Assembly: GCA_030681365.1 (NCBI GenBank)
Contig: JAUXWH010000255.1
Span: forward strand, 1 to 51,319
DNA length: 51,319 bases
Direction: 5' to 3'
DNA from: Bradyrhizobium sp.
Lineage (GTDB): Bacteria > Pseudomonadota > Alphaproteobacteria > Rhizobiales > Xanthobacteraceae
Part shown: positions 32,908 to 41,893 of the stretch, one piece after another
Numbering within the stretch: position 1 is the first letter of the stretch
How the letters are laid out: each line of letters starts with the position of its first letter
Position numbers and translations under genes: made by a program
The notes under the pieces: model-generated
Seen by the model: the letters and a program-made list of their open reading frames with translations, nothing else
What the model was told of the DNA's origin: nothing
The model's database searches: none

Positions 32908-33915
32908 TCATTGGCCGCCTGGATCGCGTTTCGGCGCAAGCTCGGCCGCCTGCCGCAACGCCTCAATCAGACTGCGCTCGTCAGCAACGCCCTTGCCCGC
33001 AATATCGAAGGCCGTACCATGATCGACCGAAGTACGGATCACCGGCAAGCCGACCGTGATGTTAACGCCAGCTTCCAGCCCCAGTACCTTGATCGGGCCA
33101 TGGCCCTGATCATGATACATCGCAACGACCATGTCGTAATCGCCGCGGCCGGCCAGGAAAAAGAGCGTGTCGGCAGGCAAGGGACCTCGCACATCCCAAC
33201 CTCGGCGTTGACAGGCCTCGATGGCGGGCGTGATTTTCGCCGCCTCCTCGCCTCGGCCGAATAGCCCGTTTTCTCCGGCATGCGGGTTGATGGCGCAAAC
33301 GCCGATCTTTGGGTTGGTGAGGCCGGCGCGAACCAGCACCTCATGCCCGCGGACGATGACCCTTTCGACGAGGCCGGGCTCGATCTTCTCGATCGCATCC
33401 AGAAGACCGATATGGGTGGTGACATGAATGACACGGAGCCTGGATGACACGAGCATCATCGAGACCTCCGGCGTGCCCGTGAGATGCGCCAGCAGTTCAG
33501 TATGGCCCGGATATTTATGTCCAGCCGCATGTAGCGCCTCCTTGGAAAGCGGTGCGGTACAGATGGCCTGTGCGGATCCTGCCTGCACTGCCTGAACGGC
33601 TCTTTCGATAAAGCGATAGGCTGCCTCTCCCGCAGTTGCCGATATCTTGCCGAACGGCAAGTCGTCCGGCACGAGGTTCAAATCCACGCACTGCACGATG
33701 CCTGAATCAAAATCAGCATCGTCGGCTTCCCGCAAGGCAGCGATTTCAAGCCGTTCGCCGACAATTTTTCCTGCCTTACGCAAGCGGTTGGCGTCACCGA
33801 TCACCAGCGCATTGCAGATCGCGCGTGTTTCCGGCTTTGCCAACGCCTTCATGATCACTTCGGGCCCGATACCGGCAGGATCTCCCATGGTGATCGCAAT
33901 CGTCGGACGGGTCAT
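32908..33915 (-). CDS. pdxA2: PdxA2-like 4-phospho-threonate/erythronate dehydrogenase
   Basis: Dehydrogenase of the PdxA family, 335 aa: MTRPTIAITMGDPAGIGPEV at the N-terminus, PLSKEALHAAGHKYPGHTEL in the middle and the metal/substrate region AMYHDQGHGPIKVLGLE. Alone it could be vitamin B6 PdxA. Its start overlaps the stop of a four-carbon-acid sugar kinase gene (ATGA). This arrangement is established for the D-threonate/D-erythronate/L-threonate catabolic PdxA2 enzymes, which oxidise and decarboxylate 4-phosphosugar acids to dihydroxyacetone phosphate. That assignment follows the context. Confidence 0.85.
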   Translation of the reverse strand: MTRPTIAITMGDPAGIGPEVIMKALAKPETRAICNALVIGDANRLRKAGKIVGERLEIAALREADDADFDSGIVQCVDLNLVPDDLPFGKISATAGEAAYRFIERAVQAVQAGSAQAICTAPLSKEALHAAGHKYPGHTELLAHLTGTPEVSMMLVSSRLRVIHVTTHIGLLDAIEKIEPGLVERVIVRGHEVLVRAGLTNPKIGVCAINPHAGENGLFGRGEEAAKITPAIEACQRRGWDVRGPLPADTLFFLAGRGDYDMVVAMYHDQGHGPIKVLGLEAGVNITVGLPVIRTSVDHGTAFDIAGKGVADERSLIEALRQAAELAPKRDPGGQ

Positions 33916-35162
33916 ATGAAGCTTCCTCTGGTTCGAACGGCGCGCAGGCGCTCATTAATGCGGACAAGGCTGTGCTCGTCTCCGAACGCGCCCGCTTTGG
34001 TGGCGATCGGGATCGACAACGAGCCAATAGTCAGCCCAAGCGCCACGCCAGGCTCGATCTCCTCGACGAGACGGATACCGTTGACACCGAACCTCGACAG
34101 CAGTGCTGCCGCGGTTTCGCCGCCTGTCGCGGCAAAAGCACCGATGACGGGTACCGCAGTTTCAAGAGCCTCGGCCAGGCCCGCAACGAGCGTGGGGCCA
34201 AGCGACATGTCGGGAAACCCATTCATCGTGATCTCGACGAGGACATCGCCGCCTTCGGCGAGACGCTCCTTGACGTTTGCAGCGATTTTGGCGCGGACAG
34301 CATTATTATCACGCAATGTATCCGGCCCGACCGGAAAATGAGCCACAGTTCCGGTTGAGTTCAAACGAAGCGCGGCAGACCTCGAAGCGTCGGCGAGCGA
34401 GCCGACGACGGTCAATGTACCGAACTTGCTGGTTGGAATGCGCAACGGTTCAACGCTCTCGGTGATGTCGAGGCGAGCCAGCGCATGCGCCAGACCTGCG
34501 CTGCCGATGAAGACGCTCGCCGGCGACGCACACAGGCCCGCCTCTGCGATCAGGCGCAGGTCGTGGTCGGTCTCCGCGTCGCAGATCGAGACAATATCGC
34601 CTGCGCTGGCTAACCTGGCCAGAATGGCTTTCAATTCGCCATTGCGGACGGCGGCAAGTGCGACCTTCTCGCTGCGAGCGCCCGCGGTCGCGAGGACATC
34701 AACAAGATCTGCATTGGGATAAGTATGGTCGCGTCGCCAGAGGTCTGTTTCTTCGAGCGCACGGCCTTTGACCCGGATGCGACCGCCACTGGTCGTGCGA
34801 CCGGTCGCCGGAAAGGCGGCTGCAAGCACACCAAATGCAGGATCCGATCGTGATCCCAGACACGCAAGTGTCGCCGCAATCTCCGCTGCAGGCTGTCCCC
34901 GTAAGGTAGAGTCAATCTTCTTGAAGAAACGGCGGCCTGACCATGGCCGGCTCGCCAGCACATCTCGATGACGGGCAGCGGCGGCATCGGCCGAAAGACT
35001 GCGACTGGCGGTGTCGTAGGCCAGAATTGGCTCCTCACGACTTCCAGCATGTCTTGTGTCACCCCAGGTCACGGCTGCTGCCAGCCCGCGCCGGCCGAGA
35101 GCGATCGCGCAGTCTGCGGCGCCAGTGAGGTCGTCCGCGAGTATCAACCAACGACGGGTCAT
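33912..35162 (-). CDS. Four-carbon acid sugar kinase (DUF1537 family)
   Basis: Kinase of 416 aa that phosphorylates threonate or erythronate at the 4-position, by analogy with DtnK/OtnK. The N-terminal domain begins MTRRWLILADDLTGAADCAI, the family hallmark, followed by FFKKIDSTLRGQPAAEI. The C-terminal nucleotide-binding domain contains GAFAATGGETAAALLSRF. The ATG at 35162 starts directly before the conserved strand; an upstream in-frame ATG at 35222 would add an atypical leader. It is translationally coupled to pdxA2. No dedicated transporter or regulator sits directly next to it. Confidence 0.88.
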   Translation of the reverse strand: MTRRWLILADDLTGAADCAIALGRRGLAAAVTWGDTRHAGSREEPILAYDTASRSLSADAAAARHRDVLASRPWSGRRFFKKIDSTLRGQPAAEIAATLACLGSRSDPAFGVLAAAFPATGRTTSGGRIRVKGRALEETDLWRRDHTYPNADLVDVLATAGARSEKVALAAVRNGELKAILARLASAGDIVSICDAETDHDLRLIAEAGLCASPASVFIGSAGLAHALARLDITESVEPLRIPTSKFGTLTVVGSLADASRSAALRLNSTGTVAHFPVGPDTLRDNNAVRAKIAANVKERLAEGGDVLVEITMNGFPDMSLGPTLVAGLAEALETAVPVIGAFAATGGETAAALLSRFGVNGIRLVEEIEPGVALGLTIGSLSIPIATKAGAFGDEHSLVRINERLRAVRTRGSFI

Positions 35163-35258
35163 TCGAAGAACATTACTCGAATATCTCGATCTTTGTGCAG
35201 ATTGCAGGGATCGGAAGAACAATCCCGCGCGAATTGTCCGTTCCGGCAGCCCTGTGGC

Positions 35259-35894
35259 TCAGACCTTCTCGCGCCGGTTCGATGCGGCAGGATTCGCGGC
35301 TCCAGCCGGCGCGAACCCGTGCAGGAACAACTCGACCGCCATGTCGGCGAATTCCTGCGGGCCGATCCCGCCCTTCGGATCGTACCAGGTGTAGGTATAG
35401 TTGATGATGCCGAACAGGATCATCGTATAGATTTTCTTGGTGCGCTTGGCGATCCGGCCCTCCGCGTCGAGCCGGAGCAGAAGGTCGGTGACGATATCGA
35501 CCAGCTGCCGTTCGAGATCCTTGATGATCCGCTGCTCGTCTTCATTCAGGAACGACAGGTCGTGAATCAGCACGCGCTGCTCGTGCGGCGATTTGGCGTT
35601 GACCTCGACGATGGCGCGAATGACGTTCTGGAATTGCGTCAGGGTGGGGCCGCCCGCAGCGACGGCGGTTTCGACATGCTCGATCATCTCTCTTATGTGG
35701 GCATCGAGGATCGCGAACAGGATCGCTTCCTTGGAGTCGAAATAGTGATAGAGCGCCCCGCGCGACAGTTTGCAGGCATCGGCAAGGTCGGCGATCGAGG
35801 CCCGCGTATAACCCTGCGCCGAAAACAGCCGGGCGGCATGGGTCAATATGCCGAGATGGATGCCGTCGTAATTTTCAGAGCGTGTTCGCGCCAT
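35259..35894 (-). CDS. TetR/AcrR-family transcriptional regulator
   Basis: Regulator of 211 aa. The N-terminal helix-turn-helix (about 14-58) contains GYTRASIADLADACKLSRG and LYHYFDSKEAIL. The helical ligand-binding part is about 75-200. It is divergent from the catabolic operon starting at 36122, the usual position for a repressor of that operon. The likely effector is an acyl-CoA or the pathway substrate. Two nearly identical 26-bp palindromic sites (36033-36058 and 49742-49767) are its probable targets. It stands 97 bases after the sugar-acid kinase start region and is probably not part of that unit. Confidence 0.9.
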   Translation of the reverse strand: MARTRSENYDGIHLGILTHAARLFSAQGYTRASIADLADACKLSRGALYHYFDSKEAILFAILDAHIREMIEHVETAVAAGGPTLTQFQNVIRAIVEVNAKSPHEQRVLIHDLSFLNEDEQRIIKDLERQLVDIVTDLLLRLDAEGRIAKRTKKIYTMILFGIINYTYTWYDPKGGIGPQEFADMAVELFLHGFAPAGAANPAASNRREKV

Positions 35895-36032
35895 AGGATG
35901 TTGCCCGCTTCATTTCAGCTCGTATTTCCAACGACATGCATAGCTGATTCAGCAGCCTCTTTTGCGGATATCGGGCCCCTTGCTCCTGGCGGAGCAGCCC
36001 GAAATCCGTCATCCGCGTCCCCATCGCAAGAA

Positions 36033-36058
36033 ATTATTTGAACGGCCAGTCGGATTAT
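36033..36058 (+). promoter_or_regulatory. Candidate TetR operator 1 of the catabolic regulon
   Basis: Imperfect palindrome with arms ATTATTTGA (36033-36041) and TCGGATTAT (36050-36058) and an 8-base centre. It is 63 bases before the ATG at 36122. It agrees at 23 of 26 positions with the site at 49742-49767 read on the other strand. Confidence 0.65.
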
Positions 36059-36064
36059 AATACA

Positions 36065-36078
36065 TTGATCTAAATCAA
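36065..36078. promoter_or_regulatory. FNR/FixK-type box
   Basis: TTGATCTAAATCAA is a perfect TTGAT-N4-ATCAA palindrome, the known FNR/FixK2 target form. Its centre is about 50 bases before the ATG of the 36122 operon and 7 bases after operator 1. Oxygen-linked control is inferred. Confidence 0.6.
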
Positions 36079-36121
36079 GGACAGCCCGGAATCAACCGCG
36101 CGGCACTCTTTGGGAGGTGGG

Positions 36122-37441
36122 ATGACGGGTATTCGAGCGGATGCTGTCGTGATCGGGGCTGGCGCCGGCGGGCTGTGCGCGGCCGCCCGGCTGGCCCATG
36201 CCGGGCTCCATACCCTCGTCGTCGATGACAAGGGCCGGCTCGGCGGGCGGGCCTCGACCGAGGAAATCGACGGGTTCATCGTCAATATCGGCGCCATCGC
36301 GATCGAGCTCGGCGGGGTGTTCGAGGAGACATTCAATACCGTCGGGGCGCGGCTCGACATCCGCGCGCCCGAGCCGGCCAGTTCCTTCTTTATCGACGGC
36401 AAACTGATCGATGTCGGCCGCGGCGGCTGGTCATTGCTGCTCGGACAGCTGACCAAACAGGCCTCGCGCATCCTGGAGAAATTCGCCGACGCCCGCTCCG
36501 GCAACCTTCCGGACGGGCGGCAATCGACCGAGGACTGGCTCAAGTCCTACACCAGCAACGCCTCGGTGCACGCGATCTTCCGCAACCTCTGCGCCGCGAT
36601 CTTCGCCTGCAACGCCGATGAGCTGCCGGCCCGCGCCTTCCTGACCTATTTCACCAGCAAGGGCGCCTTCAAGCGGTTTGGGTTCTGTCCGCAAGGCACG
36701 ATCGGCGTCTGGAACGCGCTGGGCTCGGTGATCCGGCGCAACGGCGACATCTGGCTGGCGACGCCGGCTGTGGAGATCCATACCGCCAGCGGCCGCGTCG
36801 AGGGCGTGACCGTCATTCGCGACGGCCAGAGGGTCCGGATCGACACCGATCTGGTCATCAGCAACGCCGGCCCGAAAACCACGGTCGCGCTCGCTGGCGA
36901 AGCCGCCTTCCCGGCCGCCTATGTCGAACAGGTCCGCAACGGGCTGCGTCCCGCCGCCAACATCGTCATCAACATCGCGAGCCAGAAGCCGCTGATTTCG
37001 CATCCGGGCATCGTGACCTTCGGCAAGACCCGCCGGCTCTGCAACATGGCAAACCTCACCGCCACCTGCCCCGAACTCGCTCCCTCAGGCTGGCATCTCT
37101 ATGTCGCCTACGCCGTGCCGGTCCCGGCGCTCGGAGATTTCGACTCCGACGCCGAGGTCGAACTGGCGCTGATGGATCTGCGCGAGCAATTCCCCGATTT
37201 CGGTCAGGCCAGGATCCTCTCGGTCCGTGTGATGCGCGACGACTGGCCGGCGCAACGCAGCTGCGCCGGGTACGACCTGCCGCGCGAAACCGGCATCGAG
37301 GGCCTGTGGTGCGTCGGCGACGCGGTCAAGCAATACGGCAATGGCGGCACCCAGGCCTGCGCCGAGACCGCGAAGCTCGTCACCGATGCGATCCTTGGCC
37401 AGCGGCCGGGCCTTTCCGATCAGGCCCGAGTCCAGATATGA
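36122..37441 (+). CDS. Phytoene-desaturase-like FAD-dependent oxidoreductase
   Basis: Protein of 439 aa in the CrtI/amine-oxidase-like superfamily. The N-terminal FAD site is VVIGAGAGGLCAAARLAHAG (G12-G17 core) with acidic D32 at the ribose position and LGGRAST after it. A typical C-terminal FAD block is GLWCVGDAVKQYGNGGTQAC. GGGAGG lies four bases before the ATG at 36122; an ATG 12 bases upstream lacks a ribosome site. There are no other carotenoid genes. It begins an operon with a branched-chain-type importer and acyl-CoA ligase, so it is more likely a desaturase or reductase acting on a hydrophobic catabolic substrate or its CoA ester. The reaction is unknown. Confidence 0.8.
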   Translation: MTGIRADAVVIGAGAGGLCAAARLAHAGLHTLVVDDKGRLGGRASTEEIDGFIVNIGAIAIELGGVFEETFNTVGARLDIRAPEPASSFFIDGKLIDVGRGGWSLLLGQLTKQASRILEKFADARSGNLPDGRQSTEDWLKSYTSNASVHAIFRNLCAAIFACNADELPARAFLTYFTSKGAFKRFGFCPQGTIGVWNALGSVIRRNGDIWLATPAVEIHTASGRVEGVTVIRDGQRVRIDTDLVISNAGPKTTVALAGEAAFPAAYVEQVRNGLRPAANIVINIASQKPLISHPGIVTFGKTRRLCNMANLTATCPELAPSGWHLYVAYAVPVPALGDFDSDAEVELALMDLREQFPDFGQARILSVRVMRDDWPAQRSCAGYDLPRETGIEGLWCVGDAVKQYGNGGTQACAETAKLVTDAILGQRPGLSDQARVQI

Positions 37442-38286
37442 CACTCGCGACCGAGGCAGCGGCTCGAAGTGAGCAGACGGCGCCAGCCGCCGCGCACTTG
37501 CTCGAATTTCGCAACGTTCGCATCGTCTATGACAATGCCATCGAAGCTATCCGCGATGTCAGCATCGCAGTGCCCGAAGGCGGTATCGTTGCGCTGCTGG
37601 GCTCCAATGGTGCAGGCAAGTCGACGCTGCTGAAGGCAATGTCCGGCATTCTCTATACCGAGGAAGGCGTGATCGAAAACGGCGCCATTCGGTTCCGCGA
37701 TCAGGAGGTCCATCGTCTTGCGCCGGACGAGCTGGTGCGCCGCGGCATCGTGCAGGTGCCCGAGGGCCGGCGGGTGTTTCCGGCGTTGACCATCGACGAG
37801 AACCTGCAGATGGGCGGTTACACCAAAACGGCCGCGGAAGCCCGTGATCGCCGCGACAAGGTTTTCGCGCTGTTTCCGCGCCTGTTCGAACGACGCGACC
37901 AGATCGCCGGCTACATGTCCGGCGGCGAGCAGCAGATGCTGGCGATCGGCCGGGCGCTGATGACGGACCCGGTGCTGCTGGCGCTCGACGAGCCGTCGCT
38001 CGGGCTCGCGCCGCTGATCATCGACCGGATCTACGAAGTGATCGCGAAGCTGCGCGACGAGATGAAGATGACGGTGCTGCTGGTCGAACAGAACGCACAA
38101 CGCGCGCTCGATATAGCCGATTACGCCTATATCCTGGAAACCGGACGCGTCGTGCTCGATGGCACGGCTTCGAAACTATCCGCCAACGAAGACGTGCAGG
38201 AATTCTATCTCGGCGTTTCCGGATCGGGGCGCAAGAGCCTGCGCGACGTCAAGCACTACAAGCGGCGCAAGAGGTGGCTGTCGTGA
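37438..38286 (+). CDS. Branched-chain-type ABC transporter ATP-binding protein (LivF-like)
   Basis: ATPase of 282 aa. Walker A is LLGSNGAGKST (about 53-63), the signature is MSGGEQQMLAIGRAL and Walker B is LLALDEPSLGLAP; the H-loop region VLLVEQNAQRALDIADYA follows and is diagnostic of LivF. N-terminal (about 20 aa) and basic C-terminal (DVKHYKRRKRWLS) extensions are characteristic of importers linked to aromatic or CoA-ligase catabolic operons. The start overlaps the FAD-enzyme stop by four bases. Confidence 0.92.
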   Translation: MTLATEAAARSEQTAPAAAHLLEFRNVRIVYDNAIEAIRDVSIAVPEGGIVALLGSNGAGKSTLLKAMSGILYTEEGVIENGAIRFRDQEVHRLAPDELVRRGIVQVPEGRRVFPALTIDENLQMGGYTKTAAEARDRRDKVFALFPRLFERRDQIAGYMSGGEQQMLAIGRALMTDPVLLALDEPSLGLAPLIIDRIYEVIAKLRDEMKMTVLLVEQNAQRALDIADYAYILETGRVVLDGTASKLSANEDVQEFYLGVSGSGRKSLRDVKHYKRRKRWLS

Positions 38287-39095
38287 CCACGCTCCTCGCG
38301 GTCGAGAACCTCAGCAAGAGCTTTGGCGGCCTCAAGGCCGTTGCCGACGTCAGCCTTGACGTAACGGCGGGCGAGATTTGCAGCGTGATCGGGCCCAACG
38401 GCGCCGGCAAGACCACGCTTTTCAACATCATCAGCGGCGTGCTGCGCCCCACCGCCGGCCGCGTCATCTTTGACGGCACCGATATGGCCACCGTGTCGCC
38501 GTCGCGCTTCGCGGCCAAGGGCATCGGCCGCACCTTTCAGAACCTGGCGTTGTTCAAGCACGGCACCGTGGTCGAAAACATCCTGACCGGCCGCCACACC
38601 CATCTGCGTTCCAGCGTGCTCGATGCCGTGCTGTTCTTCGGTCGCACCCGGCGTGAGGAGATCGAGGCCCGGCGGCGCGTCGAAGAGATCGTCGAGTTCC
38701 TCGAGATCGAGCATATCCGCGACGCCATCGTCGGCACGCTGTCCTACGGCCAGCAGAAGCGCGTCGAGCTGGCACGGGCGCTGGCCTGCGAACCGAAGCT
38801 ACTGCTGCTCGACGAAATGGTGTCCGGCATGAACCAGGAGGAGACCGAGGACATCGCCCGGTTCGTGCTCGATATCCGAGACGAACTCGGCATCACGGTA
38901 CTGATGATCGAGCACGAGATGCGGATCGTGATGGACATCTCCGACCGTGTTCATGTGCTGAATTTCGGACGCAAGATCGCCGAAGGCACGCCGGACGAGG
39001 TGCGGGGCGATTCCGCCGTTCGGGAAGCTTATCTCGGCGGCCAGCGTGCGCCGGCATCCGCGGAGAAGAAAGCCGTGACCCATGTCAGCGCTTGA
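38283..39095 (+). CDS. Branched-chain-type ABC transporter ATP-binding protein (LivG-like)
   Basis: ATPase of about 270 aa: Walker A GPNGAGKTT, LivG-type ASLTAG region replaced by RFAAKGIGRTFQNLALF, signature LSYGQQKRVELARAL and Walker B LLLLDEMVSGMNQEE. I use the GTG at 38283, which overlaps the LivF stop and has GAGG upstream; an in-frame GTG at 38274 would add three residues. The 3' end overlaps the ligase gene by 14 bases. Confidence 0.92.
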   Translation: MTTLLAVENLSKSFGGLKAVADVSLDVTAGEICSVIGPNGAGKTTLFNIISGVLRPTAGRVIFDGTDMATVSPSRFAAKGIGRTFQNLALFKHGTVVENILTGRHTHLRSSVLDAVLFFGRTRREEIEARRRVEEIVEFLEIEHIRDAIVGTLSYGQQKRVELARALACEPKLLLLDEMVSGMNQEETEDIARFVLDIRDELGITVLMIEHEMRIVMDISDRVHVLNFGRKIAEGTPDEVRGDSAVREAYLGGQRAPASAEKKAVTHVSA

Positions 39096-41016
39096 CACCA
39101 TGCGAACCGCGCATCCGTCGATCCCCGCCAATCCGGCGCGCCCCGCGACGGCAGACGACACCAGTTCACTGCGGAAGGCGCTGCAGGAAGCGGCGATCAC
39201 CATTCCGCAGTTGCTGCGCAAGCGCGCCGAGCTGCATGGCGACCGGCTTGCGTTGCGCGAGAAGGATTACGGCATCTGGAACCGGTATTCCTGGAACCAT
39301 TACTACCAGACCGCACGGTCCGTCGCGCTCGGCCTGCTGTCGCTCGGGATAAAGCCCGGCGACCGCGTCGCCATCGCGGGCGAGGATACCCCGGAATGGT
39401 TTTACGCCGATCTCGGCACCCAGATGATCGGTGCCATCGCGGTCGGCATCTATCCGACCAATCCATGGGTCGAGTTGCAATACATCGTCCGCCATTCCGG
39501 CTCCCGCGTCGTCATCACGGGCGACCAGGAGCAGACCGACAAGGTGCTCGACGCCATCGCCAACAATGATGGCCTGCCCGCGCTGGAGGCTATCGTTTGC
39601 GTCGACATGAAGGGCTTGCGGCACTACCGCCAGTCCCAACTGATGTCATTCGACGCGCTTTGCCAGCTCGGCAAGGCTTACGCCACCGAACATCCCGACG
39701 CCGAGGCCACCCTCGACCGGCTGATCGCGCAGGCCTCGCCCGACGATGTCTGCATCCTCGTCTATACCTCGGGTACGACCGGTCCCCCCAAGGGCGCCAT
39801 GCTGACGCATCGCAACCTGATCTACGCGTCCTACATCTATGCCGAAGCGGTCGGCATCGCCGACAAGCCGTTCGAATCGGTCTGCTACCTGCCGCTCTGT
39901 CACGTCGCCGAGCGGTGTTATTCCGAGGTGATGCAGCTGGTCCTTGGCGGCACCGTCAGCTTCGCCGAATCGATCGACACCGTCGCCCTCAACATCCGGG
40001 AGATCGCGCCGACCTTCTTCGTCGGCGTTCCCCGCATCTACGAAAAGCTGCAGCAGAACTTCCTGTTCAAGCTCGGCGAGAGCGGGCGGCTGCGGCAGGG
40101 TTTTGCCAGGGCCTGTTTTGCCTGGGGCCGAAAATTGTCGGACCGGCGGCAGAACGGCACCGACGGCTGGCTCGACCGCGCGGCTTACGCGCTGCTCTAT
40201 GTCCTGCTGTTTCGCAACATCCAGCGCCATCTCGGACTCGCGCGCAGCCGGCACCGGCTTTGCGCCGGCGCATCGATCTCGCCGGAGACCCTGCGCTTCT
40301 TCGATATCATTGGCCGGCCGGTATCGCAGGGCTACGGCCTGACCGAAAGCGGCGGCGTCGCCTTCATCCAGACCGGCAGCCATCACCGCCTCGGCGGCTG
40401 TGGCCTGCCCCTGCAGCACACCGAATGGAAACAAGACCGCGACGGGGAAATCCTCTTGAGAAATCCCGGCGTCTTCAAGGGATACTTCCTCGACCAGAAC
40501 GCATCGAGCGCCACGCTCGAACCGGACGGCTGGCTGCGCACCGGCGACATCGTCGAGGTCATGGACAATGGCGAGATCGCGGTGGTCGATCGCAAGAAGG
40601 CGATCATCATCACCGCCGGCGGCAAGAATATCGCGCCGTCGGAAATCGAGAACGCACTGAAGGACAGCGAATTCATCAAGGAAGCGATCGTGGTCGGCGA
40701 GGCCAAAAAATATCTCGGCGCCATCATCCAGGTCGATTTCGACAATGTCGGCCGCTGGGCGCGCGACAAGGCCCTTCCCTACACCAACTACAAGTCGCTA
40801 TCGCAGCTTGCCGAGGTCCACGAGCTGGTCGAGCGCATCGTCAACGAGACCAACAAGCGCTTTGCCCGCGTCGAGAACATCCGCCGCTTCGCCATCCTGG
40901 AGAAGGAGCTCGACCACGACGATGGTGAACTGACCGCCACGCAGAAGGTCCGCCGCGCCATGATCGAGAAGAAGTTCGCGCGCGAACTGGCCATTATCTA
41001 CAAGGCGGACGCCTGA
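39082..41016 (+). CDS. Acyl-CoA synthetase (long-chain AMP-ligase type)
   Basis: AMP-forming ligase of 644 aa that activates a carboxylic acid to its CoA thioester. The P-loop signature is YTSGTTGPPKG (228-238). The A5 region is VSQGYGLTESGG and A7/A8 is GWLRTGDIVEV followed by DRKKAIIITAGGKNIAPSEI. The length and an insert near 330-395 put it with FAA1/long-chain ligases rather than benzoate-type ligases of about 520 aa. It is embedded between importer genes, suggesting that the imported acid is activated immediately. The chain or ring nature of the substrate cannot be decided. Confidence 0.92.
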   Translation: MSALDTMRTAHPSIPANPARPATADDTSSLRKALQEAAITIPQLLRKRAELHGDRLALREKDYGIWNRYSWNHYYQTARSVALGLLSLGIKPGDRVAIAGEDTPEWFYADLGTQMIGAIAVGIYPTNPWVELQYIVRHSGSRVVITGDQEQTDKVLDAIANNDGLPALEAIVCVDMKGLRHYRQSQLMSFDALCQLGKAYATEHPDAEATLDRLIAQASPDDVCILVYTSGTTGPPKGAMLTHRNLIYASYIYAEAVGIADKPFESVCYLPLCHVAERCYSEVMQLVLGGTVSFAESIDTVALNIREIAPTFFVGVPRIYEKLQQNFLFKLGESGRLRQGFARACFAWGRKLSDRRQNGTDGWLDRAAYALLYVLLFRNIQRHLGLARSRHRLCAGASISPETLRFFDIIGRPVSQGYGLTESGGVAFIQTGSHHRLGGCGLPLQHTEWKQDRDGEILLRNPGVFKGYFLDQNASSATLEPDGWLRTGDIVEVMDNGEIAVVDRKKAIIITAGGKNIAPSEIENALKDSEFIKEAIVVGEAKKYLGAIIQVDFDNVGRWARDKALPYTNYKSLSQLAEVHELVERIVNETNKRFARVENIRRFAILEKELDHDDGELTATQKVRRAMIEKKFARELAIIYKADA

Positions 41017-41888
41017 TGCAGTATCTCATTCAACTCCTGATTTCCGGCCTCGCGATCGGCGCCATTTATGGTCTGATCGCGATGGGTTTCGCGGTCATCT
41101 ACAAGTCCACCGGCCTGGTCAATTTCGCGCAAGGCGAGATGACCATGATCGTGGCCTATATCGCCTGGACCATTTCGACCACCGTCAGCGGCAATGTCTT
41201 CGTCGTCGCGGTCGGCGCCATCCTGACCGCGATCGTGCTCGGGCTGGTAATCGAGCGCGTGGTGATGCGGCCGATGCTGGGCGAGCCGGTATTCGCCACC
41301 GTGATGGTGACGATCGGCCTCGCGGTGATCCTGCGCTCGTCGATCAACTTCATCTGGGATGCTTATCCCCACGGCCTCGATCTCGGCGTCGGTCGCGACA
41401 TCGTCCGTATCGGCGACATCGGCGTTCGCACCGGGCAGATGGCCGTGATCGCCACGCTGTTGCTGCTGCTCGCGGCGGTCTGGGCCTTCTTCCGCTACAG
41501 CAAGTTCGGCATCGCGATGCGCGCGGTCGCCGCCGATGACCGCACTGCCCTCCTGATGGGCATCAGCGCGACGCGGGTCCATGCCATCGCCTGGGCCGCA
41601 TCCTCCGTGATCGCCGGCATCGCCGGGGTGTTCTTCGCCATTTCCTATGACCTGTCGCCCGCGATGTTCCAGCTCGGCCTCAAGTCATTTCCCGCCACCA
41701 TCCTGGGCGGGCTCGACGCCGTACTCGGCTCGGGCGTCGGCGGGCTGCTGATCGGCATCACCGAAAACCTGGCCGGCGGCTATCTCGGCTCCGGCATGAA
41801 GGAAGTCGCGGGCTTCGCCATGATCATCGTGGTGCTGATGATCCGGCCGTTCGGCATCTTCGGCGAGCGCGACATCGAGAGGGTTTGA
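41016..41888 (+). CDS. Branched-chain-type ABC permease (LivH-like)
   Basis: Permease of 290 aa with about eight TM segments and the LivH opening LISGLAIGAIYGLIAMGFAV. The coupling region is MRAVAADDRTALLMGISATR, and the C-terminus holds SGVGGLLIGITENLAGGYLG. One-base overlap with the ligase stop (TGATG) shows coupling. Confidence 0.93.
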   Translation: MQYLIQLLISGLAIGAIYGLIAMGFAVIYKSTGLVNFAQGEMTMIVAYIAWTISTTVSGNVFVVAVGAILTAIVLGLVIERVVMRPMLGEPVFATVMVTIGLAVILRSSINFIWDAYPHGLDLGVGRDIVRIGDIGVRTGQMAVIATLLLLLAAVWAFFRYSKFGIAMRAVAADDRTALLMGISATRVHAIAWAASSVIAGIAGVFFAISYDLSPAMFQLGLKSFPATILGGLDAVLGSGVGGLLIGITENLAGGYLGSGMKEVAGFAMIIVVLMIRPFGIFGERDIERV

Positions 41889-41893
41889 CGGCG

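Noticed and set aside
36110..36121. Earlier start codon for the CrtI-like enzyme
   Set aside because: The upstream ATG has no ribosome site, while GGGAGG directly precedes ATG 36122.
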